Positions 16,382 through 25,353 of a stretch of DNA of 64,000 nucleotides are shown here, piece after piece. The stretch is from a virus. Position numbers and translations under genes: made by a program. The stretch lies in IMG/VR virus record IMGVR_UViG_3300028394_000059, positions 1 through 64,000 of that record; one strand, written 5' to 3'. Position 1 is the first letter of the stretch; each line of letters starts with the position of its first letter. The notes beneath the pieces are model-generated. The model did no database searches. It saw nothing but the letters and a program-made list of their open reading frames with translations, and was not told the origin of the DNA.

Positions 16382-18229
16382 ATGTCAACCCTTCCAAGTG
16401 CTAGAGAACGTATTGCGAGAGGCCTAGGTGGCGATATAGTTAGTAACTATAGTAACCTAGGAACAAATAACCCATTCAAAGGACCAACCGCAAGGAGTCT
16501 ATTCTATGAAGCTGGTAAAAGGTCTCCTGGTAAATATGGCCAATTCCTCTTCTATTCATTGGGTAACAATGATAATAATTTTGTTGATGCTTATTATAAA
16601 TCAGAGAACGCTGAGTATAACACAAGGGTTTCCTCACTAAAATCAAGAAATCCGTCAGCAGGTTTCCTTGTAAGGGAAACGAATTACCTGGAGGCAGTTT
16701 CTGCTAATACCGGCGGAATGCTATCAGGTTTAAATTCAAGCTTTGAAAGAAGCATAATAGGTGGGCTATCTGCACCCTATTATTGGAAGGATTTCCTTTA
16801 CTGTAGATATTATGGAGCTATTCCAAACAACTACATGATAACTCTCAGAAGATTCCCTACCCCGGTACTTGATAATTTATCTGTACCAAACAGCGTAAAA
16901 TCTTCTGAATCTTATACCAAAGAAGGTGCAGCAAGGCCTGTTGCACAGGCTGTTACTTGGTTTGGTGGAAATACTTCTAATAAATTAAGTACACTTATCG
17001 AATTTACCACTGGATTAGCTTGGACAGACAAGACTCAAGCAGATATAGTTAATCAGGAGGCTTTTTCTAAGGGATTCTTTGGTGATCTCCCTTATAAATG
17101 GATTGCAGGAGCTGCTAGGACTGCAACTGGTACGGATACGCTATCTAATACTATAGGATCGGTTACGGAGGGAATTACAGTTGCTTTTGATCCGAATAAC
17201 ACAACAATAGATGATCTAAGATTTCAGGGTCTGAGAGATAGAGCAAAGGATGGCAGTTTTGGAGTCATGAGCGAATATATTTGGACCCCTGTGGATGTTG
17301 TGAAAAGGACGCAGGTTAGAGATTCTGGACTTAGTTTCACCTGGGGCACAATGGATATTGTTTTTGAATATGATCTAACATCTGTCGGCGAGGTTAACAC
17401 CAAAGCTGCAATGCTTGATATTATGGGTAACTTACTCTCCATTGGTACCAATTACGGTAATTTTCTAACCCCTGATATAAGATATAGCTCCAATTTTCCT
17501 GCATTTGGATTTCCTGGTGGTGATGCTGGATTAGCAACGTTTTACCAGGATCCACTGGCTTTTATATTAGCATATGGATCTAAACTAACAAATCCGACAG
17601 GTGATGCAGTAGCATCAGTGGATGAACCTGCCTTAACTCAACAAATAGGTGGCGGTGGAGGCGGAGCGGATGACTCCGGGCTTGCTGATCTAAAAAAACA
17701 ACTGGAACAAATTACATCCGAAGGTATAAGTGTTGAAAAAATAAAGGATCTGGCAAAGAAATTTGGTTCAGGATTTGGTAAGCTTCTTAAGCTTGCTGTT
17801 ACCGAAGATATGGTAACTAATTTGAAGGTACCGATGAGCTTATTAACTGGTGCACCCATAGGTGAATGGCACCTAACAATAGGTAATCCGTGCAATCCTA
17901 TCGCTATGATGGGAAATTTAATTTGTGATAATGTAAAGGTCGAATTTGGAGATATACTAGGTCCTGATGATTTTCCTACAACACTGAAGGCTACATTTAG
18001 TCTTAAACACGGAAGGGATAAAGAAAGGGGTGAAATAGAGAGTATATTCAATAGAGGTGACGGAAGACTTTATCAAACATCCCAATCAACAACATCCAAT
18101 CTTCAATCATATAATTCATTTGCTGATACAGCTGGTAACGTTCTTAGTGAGCAAACTAGGGATAATTATCTGAATGGTAATCCTTTTGGATCGCCTGATA
18201 ACCAACAGTCACCTGCTGGAACACCTTAA
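16382..18229 (+). CDS. Virion structural protein, probable tail-tube-end or baseplate component
   Basis: 615 residues. The N-terminal part has ARSLFYEAG and a region around 135-165 with YYWKDFLYC and NYMITLRRF. A Gly-rich linker (about 420-427) leads to a short coiled coil. The segment at 494-560 (GEWHLTIGNP, then GNLICDNVKVEFG and DDFPTTLKATFSLKHGR) looks like the beta-barrel of tail-tube and tube-initiator proteins such as T4 gp48/gp54. That assignment is by pattern and not certain. It opens the hub and spike module: LysM-like protein, gp27-like hub, repeat protein, gp5-like spike. No protease site or enzyme motif is seen. The gene ends in a Ser/Gln-rich tail. Confidence 0.75.
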   Translation: MSTLPSARERIARGLGGDIVSNYSNLGTNNPFKGPTARSLFYEAGKRSPGKYGQFLFYSLGNNDNNFVDAYYKSENAEYNTRVSSLKSRNPSAGFLVRETNYLEAVSANTGGMLSGLNSSFERSIIGGLSAPYYWKDFLYCRYYGAIPNNYMITLRRFPTPVLDNLSVPNSVKSSESYTKEGAARPVAQAVTWFGGNTSNKLSTLIEFTTGLAWTDKTQADIVNQEAFSKGFFGDLPYKWIAGAARTATGTDTLSNTIGSVTEGITVAFDPNNTTIDDLRFQGLRDRAKDGSFGVMSEYIWTPVDVVKRTQVRDSGLSFTWGTMDIVFEYDLTSVGEVNTKAAMLDIMGNLLSIGTNYGNFLTPDIRYSSNFPAFGFPGGDAGLATFYQDPLAFILAYGSKLTNPTGDAVASVDEPALTQQIGGGGGGADDSGLADLKKQLEQITSEGISVEKIKDLAKKFGSGFGKLLKLAVTEDMVTNLKVPMSLLTGAPIGEWHLTIGNPCNPIAMMGNLICDNVKVEFGDILGPDDFPTTLKATFSLKHGRDKERGEIESIFNRGDGRLYQTSQSTTSNLQSYNSFADTAGNVLSEQTRDNYLNGNPFGSPDNQQSPAGTP

Positions 18230-18244
18230 AATAAGATATAAGAA

Positions 18245-18838
18245 ATGTCATATTTAATTATAGATACCCTGTCCAAAAACAAATCGATTTTTAATCCTCA
18301 AACAACACTTGAGAATACAAGCTCATATGGTATATGGGATCTCACTAGAGCATCCATTTCTTATCGGAATACTGCAGTTAATATAGATAGTCTTTTTATA
18401 ATTACTGAATATTATCAGATGAGACCTGATTTGATTGCAGCTATAAAAATGGGGGATCATGGTAAAATGGGATCCATGCTAAAATTAAATAATATAAGCA
18501 ACCCATTTGCAATAATGGAGGGTAAGATCATGGCAATACCAACCGGAAGTACTGTTCAGGGTTCATATAATAATAAGAAAGCAATAAATCAAGCAGAGGC
18601 TTCGTCCAATACCAACACAAATCCCAATCAGGTGTTTAGAAAAAATCAGGAACAGAAAAAATTTAAGGTTAGTGAGGGTAGAAAAAAATTCTTGGATTCT
18701 AAGATTAAAAATCAACCAGCAATGGTTCTTCCTCCAAATGTAGCTCAGGAAGGTGACAAGGCGGTAGCTAAAAGTAGCGGATTCCTTATATTTGCTCCTA
18801 ATGCAGGTGGAGGTGGATTTAATAGACCAGTTAACTAA
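18245..18838 (+). CDS. LysM-like baseplate protein (gp53-like by context)
   Basis: 197 residues. Residues about 55-97 form a LysM-like unit: RPDLIAAIKMGDHGKMGSML, then NPFAIMEGKIMAIP, with the typical Asn-Pro-Phe and final Ile-Pro. T4 baseplate wedge protein gp53 (196 residues) has the same kind of unit and almost the same length, and other contractile tails carry LysM proteins next to the hub. The C-terminal half is Asn/Lys-rich and probably disordered, with a Gly-rich end. Its TAA overlaps the ATG of the hub gene by one base (TAATG), so the two are coupled. Assignment to gp53 rests on length, fold pattern and position. Confidence 0.7.
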   Translation: MSYLIIDTLSKNKSIFNPQTTLENTSSYGIWDLTRASISYRNTAVNIDSLFIITEYYQMRPDLIAAIKMGDHGKMGSMLKLNNISNPFAIMEGKIMAIPTGSTVQGSYNNKKAINQAEASSNTNTNPNQVFRKNQEQKKFKVSEGRKKFLDSKIKNQPAMVLPPNVAQEGDKAVAKSSGFLIFAPNAGGGGFNRPVN

Positions 18839-20397
18839 TGGGAATGACTAGTGAAGATATAAAATTTGGTACTCTTGCTCTGAATAATATGAAGCTGGAT
18901 GAGATGATCCAGGTTGATAGATCAAATGGTTCGAATGATGCCAATGTTAAGAGGGACACTGCAGCAAATGCAGAAGCTGCAACTGGATTAACCTCACCCT
19001 TCATAACAATAAATGCATATAACGTAACAAATTTTCTAATTAATTTTAATCTCGATCTTAGTGGATTTTTGCCCACTGTAAGATTTACTTTTTCTGCAGG
19101 AGATCCTGTTTTTATTTCTGTAAACTATCCTAAGGATGGCGATATTGTTTCAGTGTATATGAAATCTCAGGGAGATTTATATAAGGCCTTCAGAATGGAC
19201 TTTAAGATATTAACTGTATCCGGTGATGTTTCAAGTAAATATGCGGAAAGCGGAAGTGATCCTGAGGGAACATATTTTAAATTTATAATTACTGCCGAGT
19301 GTAATATACCTGGCTTGTATTCTCCAAAAATAAAGTCTTTCAAATCAATGGCATCCAGTGATGCCCTATTGGAGGTTTCACAGGAGCTAAATCTTGGTTA
19401 TTCTACTAATGAGAAAGCTACTGATGATAAGATGACATGGATATGCCCAAATTATTCATATTACGACTTTATACAGGAGGTTGCTATTAGAGCATATAAG
19501 GACGACGAGGAGAGCTTTTATGATTGCTGGATAGATAGTTACTATAACCTAAATTTTATCAATCTTGGAACCCAATTTGCGTTCACTGGAGATCCCAAAC
19601 AGGAGATCGTTATAATACCAGGTAACACTAAACAGGGTGTCAATGTTGATGCACTTATTCCAGGTACACCTAAGCCCAGTCCTGCTACTTTACCCCTTGT
19701 TTTAACCAACGGAGCTGGAGCTGGAACGAATCCTTTTACAATAAATGGATATACACTGACCTCGGTATCTGGATCTAATACCAATAGGATGGGATACATC
19801 ACTACCATCGGATTTTATGACGAGGGCATGGTAGCCGAAGATCCAAATACAAAGTACATTAAGTATGATATGGAATCGCAGACCCCGGAGCATGTTCCTG
19901 CGGGTGGAATTTTACAGAAGGGGAGAGCAAGGAGTAACGATTATAAGCAAGAAACCAGAAGAGAATGGCTTGGTGTATTAAACACCGATCCTAATGGTGT
20001 GGACGGAGTACATAAAAACTTCTATCATGCTAAGGTGCAGAATCTAATCAATATAAACGATGTCACTAAGATGACATTGGAGGTTGAACTTACTGGCTAT
20101 TTCCCTGGTATCTATAGAGGTCAGGTAATACCCGTTGTTATTTATGCATTTGGTGCTAGTACAAGACAACAGAATGTTGGGGATCTGCCAAATAAATCGC
20201 CAAATACAAACACAGCACCGACAAAGGATGAATTTTTATCTGGACTTTATGTTATAACTGGTATGAATGTGTCATGGTCACAGATGTCTGGGGGAATGAC
20301 ACAAAGACTTATACTTTCTAAGAGAATGTGGACAGCTAACTCATCGGGAGCAATACCTAAAGCATTCCCGATATCAGTACAAAGTAGACAATTTTAA
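18838..20397 (+). CDS. Baseplate central hub protein, T4 gp27-like
   Basis: 519 residues. The region at about 60-150 (beta-rich, ending in FKFIITAECNIPGLYSPKIK) and the block at 200-242 (WICPNYSYYDFIQEVAIRAY, then CWIDSYYNLNF) fit the gp27/gpD/VgrG hub fold, in which a tube-like domain is followed by a domain with a DxxYNL-type strand. T4 gp27 has 391 residues; this one has an inserted Pro/Gly-rich stretch (about 275-300) and a longer C-terminal domain with a second tube-like barrel. It should form the trimer that joins tail tube and spike. The neighbours agree: a LysM-like baseplate protein before it and the OB-fold spike two genes later. An alternative ATG lies 6 nt downstream. Confidence 0.82.
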   Translation: MGMTSEDIKFGTLALNNMKLDEMIQVDRSNGSNDANVKRDTAANAEAATGLTSPFITINAYNVTNFLINFNLDLSGFLPTVRFTFSAGDPVFISVNYPKDGDIVSVYMKSQGDLYKAFRMDFKILTVSGDVSSKYAESGSDPEGTYFKFIITAECNIPGLYSPKIKSFKSMASSDALLEVSQELNLGYSTNEKATDDKMTWICPNYSYYDFIQEVAIRAYKDDEESFYDCWIDSYYNLNFINLGTQFAFTGDPKQEIVIIPGNTKQGVNVDALIPGTPKPSPATLPLVLTNGAGAGTNPFTINGYTLTSVSGSNTNRMGYITTIGFYDEGMVAEDPNTKYIKYDMESQTPEHVPAGGILQKGRARSNDYKQETRREWLGVLNTDPNGVDGVHKNFYHAKVQNLININDVTKMTLEVELTGYFPGIYRGQVIPVVIYAFGASTRQQNVGDLPNKSPNTNTAPTKDEFLSGLYVITGMNVSWSQMSGGMTQRLILSKRMWTANSSGAIPKAFPISVQSRQF

Positions 20398-20429
20398 ATG
20401 TCGGATAAATATAGAAATAATCATCTTAA

Positions 20430-22781
20430 ATGTCATTAGGAGCAACAGATAAACAGAGAAGTTTATTTCTCAAGGGATTTAAACTATCAAAGCAAGGAAA
20501 CTATGAAGATCCAACGTATCTTGGGTTTAAGATAATCTTTGATTTTGGAACATTGCCAATCAATGCAGAGGATGGCCTACCACCAAGTCCTCTTTTCAAG
20601 GATGATAGTTATTATTACGGAGCTCAGAATAATTTTTTTGGTAGTAATCCATTCGGACAACCCCAATATGATTATTTAACACCAGGATTAAACGGTAAGG
20701 TTGCATACTATTCTGCAGCAAGCTATTTAGAACAAAGGGAAGCTAACTACCCATATGGCGGGAAAAGAGCGGATATGCTTAGACAATTTAAGATAATACT
20801 TAGCGATATCTTATCAAATTCGCCCTGGTTTATACAATCTATAGATGGCCTCGATAATCTGGCAAAAGTTGCTAGACCTGGATATCAACCAGGAGGTGAG
20901 GGTACTTTTAGTGCGCAAAGAACAGCCAATAAAGTTCTGGAGTTTAAAACTCTTGAGTCAATGAACTTGAGAATGTCAGCTTTAGCAGATCTTTACAATC
21001 AAGCTACTTTTGATTATGATAATATGAGAGAACTTATACCCAGAAACCTCAGAAAATTTACCATGTACATTTTCGTTTCTGAGATAAGAAACTTTTTTAA
21101 AACATCGAGACTTATTGGTGCATCTGCTGCACTAACTGCTATCGATAATCTTTCAACGCTACTTGGCTCTGGTAATAACCCAGGAAGCAATCTTGGTGTT
21201 GTTGATACTATAAGTGGTGAGCAAAATCAGAATATTAATTCTGGCGGATCTAATATAAATCCTGCAAGTGGATTTAATTCATTTGTTGGTAATATACTAA
21301 ACCAATCGGGAGTTGATAACGATCTGTCTCTTTTTAGAAACCAGGAAGATCAATCAGGTATTAAACCAATGATGGTTTTTGAATGTAGAAACTGTGAATT
21401 TGATTTTACTGATAGCAGTCCTATAAGTAGCACCATAAATATAGGTACTGCTGCTGAGCAGGTAACCCAGAAATTTAAAATACATGTTGGTAAGGTTAGA
21501 GTAAGAAACCAATATCCAAACATAAGACAGGATGGCAAACCTTTAATACTTGGCGATGGGTGGGATTCTGCTAGATCTGCGGTTCAAAAATCACCAAGGG
21601 ATACAAACGATGTTCTATCTCTTGGAGGGGAATTACTAACTAACTTTGTAGCTAATTCACTTAATGATTTAATAAATGAGGGCGTTGCAAGTTTTATTAA
21701 ACCAAATCTTGCAGGTCTGGATAAATTAGCTTTAGGTAATGCATACAGCTTTAATCCTGGGGAGCTAACATCACACTTATCATTTAACAATGCACAGAAT
21801 TTCTTAAATAGCATACCTGGGGTTAATGCAGGATTTAAACAAACATCTTTTCCTACCCCACAATCAACTGGACTCGGTGGACCACCGCAGAGAGTCTACC
21901 CTGCTCCTGGTGGTGATGTTTATGCTAAAGTACCTGGAAGAGATCTTGGTGTACCTGATAGAGTTTATCCACCTCCTGGTGGTGATGCTTATGGTAATGT
22001 ACCAGGCCCGGATTTAGGTGTCCCTGATAGGGTTTATCCGGTTCCGAATGGTGATGCATACGATACAGTTCCTGGACCAGACCTAGGGGTACCTGATAGA
22101 ATCTATCCTGCTCCTGGTGGTGATGCTTACGCTAATGTGCCAGGATCAGATTTAGGAGTTCCCGACAGAGTTTATGCTGCACCTAACGATGATGTTTATG
22201 CTAATGTACCTGGATCTGATCTGGGAGTACCAGATAGAGCTTATTTTGCACCTAACGATGATGTTTATGCTAATGTACCTGGATCTGATCTGGGAGTACC
22301 CGATAGAGCTTATCCTACTTTTAATGAACAGGTTTATGGTACACCACCAACTCCGGGTCAGCTTACTAATAATGAGGTTGTTTATACCGATCCACCAACA
22401 CCAGAAAACCTACGGGAAACACAGGTTTATCCCGATATTACACCCAGTCAATCCACTAATAATCTAGGTGGACAGGTATATCCGGATGTCACATTTAGTC
22501 AATCACCTGATAATTTAGGAGGTCAAGTATATCCGGAAGCTAGAGTCGTTTCTTCTGATGGCGAATTAAGGGACCCTTCGAATACATTTGAACAAAAACC
22601 TTCACCCGTTTACACCAAACCCAAATCAGATACAAGAAGGGGTGATATAGGAAAGGTTTATCCGCCAACTAGTGGTGATTTTATGGTAGACAATCCTAAG
22701 GATTTAGGAAACTTAAAACCTCCTACAAAATATAATATAAGTAAGGGTGGATTTAATACACCTAAAACTGAATTTGAATAA
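20430..22781 (+). CDS. Baseplate/tail protein with proline-rich tandem repeats at the C-terminus
   Basis: 783 residues. The N-terminal 470 are globular. A segment at about 317-365 (FECRNCEFDF, then QKFKIHVGKVRVRN) looks like a tail-tube-type beta-barrel. Residues about 488-625 are six 23-residue repeats with the core VPGxDLGVPDR and a Y-x-P-x-G/N-D step, followed by a 17-residue repeat set built on QVYPD (665 on). The repeats are rich in Pro, Gly, Asp and Tyr and are probably extended and flexible. The protein lies between the hub and the spike genes, so it may be a hub-associated or tube-initiator protein with a long tail, or a tape-measure-like accessory. The role is inferred from position. 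Confidence 0.75.
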   Translation: MSLGATDKQRSLFLKGFKLSKQGNYEDPTYLGFKIIFDFGTLPINAEDGLPPSPLFKDDSYYYGAQNNFFGSNPFGQPQYDYLTPGLNGKVAYYSAASYLEQREANYPYGGKRADMLRQFKIILSDILSNSPWFIQSIDGLDNLAKVARPGYQPGGEGTFSAQRTANKVLEFKTLESMNLRMSALADLYNQATFDYDNMRELIPRNLRKFTMYIFVSEIRNFFKTSRLIGASAALTAIDNLSTLLGSGNNPGSNLGVVDTISGEQNQNINSGGSNINPASGFNSFVGNILNQSGVDNDLSLFRNQEDQSGIKPMMVFECRNCEFDFTDSSPISSTINIGTAAEQVTQKFKIHVGKVRVRNQYPNIRQDGKPLILGDGWDSARSAVQKSPRDTNDVLSLGGELLTNFVANSLNDLINEGVASFIKPNLAGLDKLALGNAYSFNPGELTSHLSFNNAQNFLNSIPGVNAGFKQTSFPTPQSTGLGGPPQRVYPAPGGDVYAKVPGRDLGVPDRVYPPPGGDAYGNVPGPDLGVPDRVYPVPNGDAYDTVPGPDLGVPDRIYPAPGGDAYANVPGSDLGVPDRVYAAPNDDVYANVPGSDLGVPDRAYFAPNDDVYANVPGSDLGVPDRAYPTFNEQVYGTPPTPGQLTNNEVVYTDPPTPENLRETQVYPDITPSQSTNNLGGQVYPDVTFSQSPDNLGGQVYPEARVVSSDGELRDPSNTFEQKPSPVYTKPKSDTRRGDIGKVYPPTSGDFMVDNPKDLGNLKPPTKYNISKGGFNTPKTEFE
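21891..22304 (+). repeat. Six in-frame 69-bp tandem repeats
   Basis: Units begin at 21891, 21960, 22029, 22098, 22167 and 22236, each coding for 23 residues with the core PGxDLGVPDR. Units 5 and 6 differ at only about four of 69 positions, so the last duplication is recent, while units 1-4 are more diverged. Copy-number change would keep the frame. Confidence 0.93.
22422..22523 (+). repeat. Two 51-bp in-frame repeats
   Basis: Units at 22422-22472 and 22473-22523 each code for 17 residues of the form QVYPD-T-SQS-NLGG. A third, degenerate unit begins at 22524. They are distinct from the 69-bp family but share the VYP element. Confidence 0.8.
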
Positions 22782-22783
22782 TT

Positions 22784-23461
22784 ATGCCAAGTGAAAAAAC
22801 CTATCTCGGTAAAATAGTTGATATACAAGATCCACTTTACCAAGGGAGAGCAAAAATTAATGTTTACGGTATATTTGATGATGTTCCGGTCGAGGACCTC
22901 CCTTGGGCCGAGCAGATTGCTGGTATGTCATTCGGTGGAAATTTTGGTGGCGGTAATATATCCATACCTAGATTGGGTTCTGTTGTGGCCGTTAATTTCG
23001 AGGAGAATAATTACTATAAGCTACGGTACCATTATATAAAGGAAATGTCTAGGGACCTTAATGAGGAGCTAAAGACAGAGAATTCCTATGAGGGAACGCA
23101 TGCAATAGTATATGACGGAGAAGCTCTGCCAGGGGTGCTTAAAATGATATATACGAAAAGTAAGGGTCTCGTGCTGTCGCTTGGAAATGCATCTGTTCAG
23201 CTGGACACACAAAACGGTGGGGAATTAAGGGTTGTGGTTAAGATGGGAAATGACGAAATACGAATGGAGCAAAGTAAAGTAATAGTTAAGTGTCAAAACA
23301 TAGAGCTTGGTGAGGGTGCTATAGAAAAATTAGTTAAAGGTAGCACATTCCTCACATATTTCAATTCGCATACGCATCCGACAGGGGTAGGTCCATCCGG
23401 GACACCAATAGTGCCAATGGTTGATGCAACCCACCTAAGTCAGGTATCAAAAACTAAATAA
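22784..23461 (+). CDS. Tail spike / hub OB-fold protein, gp5-like without lysozyme (gpV-like)
   Basis: 225 residues. Residues 5-85 form the OB-fold of the gp5/VgrG/gpV family (LGKIVDIQDPLYQGRAKINV, then DLPWAEQ, IPRLGSVVAVNF). A short beta-stranded region follows (about 108-175). The end has the SHTHPTG motif at 195-201 and GxxPSGTP, which in phage spike proteins lies near the beta-helix and tip. T4 gp5 carries a lysozyme domain between OB-fold and beta-helix; it is absent here. The protein should form the trimeric membrane-piercing spike under the hub. It directly follows the repeat protein (2-nt gap). Confidence 0.88.
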   Translation: MPSEKTYLGKIVDIQDPLYQGRAKINVYGIFDDVPVEDLPWAEQIAGMSFGGNFGGGNISIPRLGSVVAVNFEENNYYKLRYHYIKEMSRDLNEELKTENSYEGTHAIVYDGEALPGVLKMIYTKSKGLVLSLGNASVQLDTQNGGELRVVVKMGNDEIRMEQSKVIVKCQNIELGEGAIEKLVKGSTFLTYFNSHTHPTGVGPSGTPIVPMVDATHLSQVSKTK

Positions 23462-23463
23462 AA

Positions 23464-25269
23464 ATGGCAGCAGACTGGAAAACTTTTATAAGTAAAGTTA
23501 GCGATAAACTGACTTCACAGTCGATCCAATCATACGAGGAAATGGCAGACTTCCTTAGAAATGAATACATTTCTGCGACCGTTGGTAAAGCAGCATCACC
23601 ATATGGACAAACCCACGTAAAGGGGCAGGATGCCATTATGTTTGATGCATTTAAAAAGGGATTTAAACTACTTTATGAGGGTGGGGATCTAACATTTGAG
23701 GAGAAAAAAACTAATCCTGCATACGCTGATTTGGTTGTGGAACCACCTACTATTGATGTATCTGGTGCTGCCGACCAGGTTGACATAGATTTTAGAGAAT
23801 GGACAGAAGAGAACGAATCAACAATACCGGATTTTACATATTCCCAGTTTTTTTCCCAGTACCCTAATTTTCCAGCAAATAGAACCCAAGCAGTTCTTGA
23901 AATAGCTAGAAAAATACTACACCAATTCGATGGGACAAGCTCATATTTGCAATGGATGTATACATTAAGAACTGGTGCATACAGTGATTGGGGAAACCTA
24001 ATAATGGACCAAGTGGTAAAATTTATCAAATCAGAGGTTGATGCACCTTTGAAAGTTGGTGATGTTGTTAGAGGATATGCAAAATACAGGAACACTGATA
24101 GTGTATATTTCATTACCTCCCGGAATGGTGATATTAATGCAAATTCATATACCACAACTGAACCTACCAACTATTGGCAGGGATCTAATAACTTTACCAC
24201 TAAGGGGTTGGCTGAAGCATTTAATATAATTAAGGGTGACTTTAATATTGATAGCAGGGATCTTACTAGTTCTGCAATTCAACTAAGCAAGGAAAATCCA
24301 CCTTTTGAAAAAAGTGATATTGTGGACGGTAGAATAGTATCAACTTCTTCCGGAAAAATAAGGGTCTCATATTTTAGTAAACGCTATAACAGAAACTTTA
24401 TTAAGGAGTTAATTCCTGGAACGGCAAGCAAAAAATTAGATGTGAAGGAAATTGCTGCAAATTTACCTTCCGTTTTATTAAGCGATAAAGTGTTACAAGA
24501 ACAGGATCTTATGAATCCTGATAAAATACCAGATTATTTGACTGCTAGATTTATAACTACATTCACATACTCCCCTAGATATGATACCAAATATCTGAGA
24601 GCTGTGTTAAATACAAGAGCAAATGATCTTGGTCAGCAAGTAATAAAATCAATAGAAGATGAATTTGACGATTCCTACCAGTATGCTGATGAGATAGTTG
24701 GTCTATTTTCTGGTAATTCGAAAAGAAGCGGATTTTTTAGGAGAAATATAGGTTATTTTACTGGAACAGGAGGTTTTGATTTCAATAGGATAAGATCCCG
24801 TAGAGACCAGAATAAAGAAATTGAATATAAGGCGGAGGAGAATAGGTTCAGGGAACTTAAGATCCGTTGGATAAATGAATTAGCTGATGCTGCTAAAAAA
24901 AATGAGGATCCCGATAAACCCGAAGATGGCTATTTTGTGATGGCTAAGGGTGTTATTGATTATTGGAAATCCTGCAGTGTGCAACCACTAAGTAATGCAC
25001 CTGCTGCACCACCCGCAATAATTCCTACCCCTGGTATATACATTAAGATATATTTAGGCAGTCAATCAATGTTGGGAAGCAATATCAAAAGAGCATTCAA
25101 TACGGGAAAAAGAATACCAGAAAAACAGATTGCAGCCAAGATGGTTGCGTCCGCATTGGCATATTCTTTTTCAATGCATCTATTGGAACTTAAGTTTATT
25201 TACTCGGGTGCTATACCTGCTTCACCTGGAACTGCACCTATGATAGGATTCATTCCCCTGGTCTATTAA
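23464..25269 (+). CDS. Virion structural protein, tail/baseplate region
   Basis: 601 residues. The N-terminal 40 are helical (KTFISKVSDKL, EEMADFLRNEY) and are followed by an alpha/beta region. A short beta-barrel-like stretch lies near 275-315. Basic helices (about 435-480) precede a Pro/Ala-rich linker (PAAPPAIIPTPG), and the last 80 residues contain a hydrophobic helix (KMVASALAYSFSMHLLEL). I do not recognise a family. It follows the spike by 2 nt and ends the hub module, so it is probably a baseplate component. Confidence 0.7.
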   Translation: MAADWKTFISKVSDKLTSQSIQSYEEMADFLRNEYISATVGKAASPYGQTHVKGQDAIMFDAFKKGFKLLYEGGDLTFEEKKTNPAYADLVVEPPTIDVSGAADQVDIDFREWTEENESTIPDFTYSQFFSQYPNFPANRTQAVLEIARKILHQFDGTSSYLQWMYTLRTGAYSDWGNLIMDQVVKFIKSEVDAPLKVGDVVRGYAKYRNTDSVYFITSRNGDINANSYTTTEPTNYWQGSNNFTTKGLAEAFNIIKGDFNIDSRDLTSSAIQLSKENPPFEKSDIVDGRIVSTSSGKIRVSYFSKRYNRNFIKELIPGTASKKLDVKEIAANLPSVLLSDKVLQEQDLMNPDKIPDYLTARFITTFTYSPRYDTKYLRAVLNTRANDLGQQVIKSIEDEFDDSYQYADEIVGLFSGNSKRSGFFRRNIGYFTGTGGFDFNRIRSRRDQNKEIEYKAEENRFRELKIRWINELADAAKKNEDPDKPEDGYFVMAKGVIDYWKSCSVQPLSNAPAAPPAIIPTPGIYIKIYLGSQSMLGSNIKRAFNTGKRIPEKQIAAKMVASALAYSFSMHLLELKFIYSGAIPASPGTAPMIGFIPLVY

Positions 25270-25303
25270 CAAAAAACCGGAGTAACAAAGGAACTTACGT
25301 TGT

Positions 25304-25312
25304 GATATATAG
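25304..25312 (+). promoter_or_regulatory. GATATATA motif, candidate late promoter
   Basis: GATATATAG lies 41 nt before the ATG at 25354, in the 84-nt gap that separates the tail module from the S1-domain gene. Confidence 0.5.
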
Positions 25313-25353
25313 TACAATAAATAATACTTTTAAACACCTTTAAACAAAAAAAT

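Noticed and set aside
21891-22304. Possible CRISPR array
   Set aside because: The repeats are contiguous, in frame and have no spacers.
22174-22467. Open frame of 97 residues with internal repeats (also 21826-22017)
   Set aside because: It is the +1 shadow of the 69-bp repeats in the 20430 gene; its repeats are a by-product of the DNA repeat, and composition is unlike a real protein.
23146-23154. GATATATAC as a promoter inside the spike gene (likewise near 62220)
   Set aside because: It lies within coding sequence with no gene start nearby on either strand; probably chance in AT-rich DNA.
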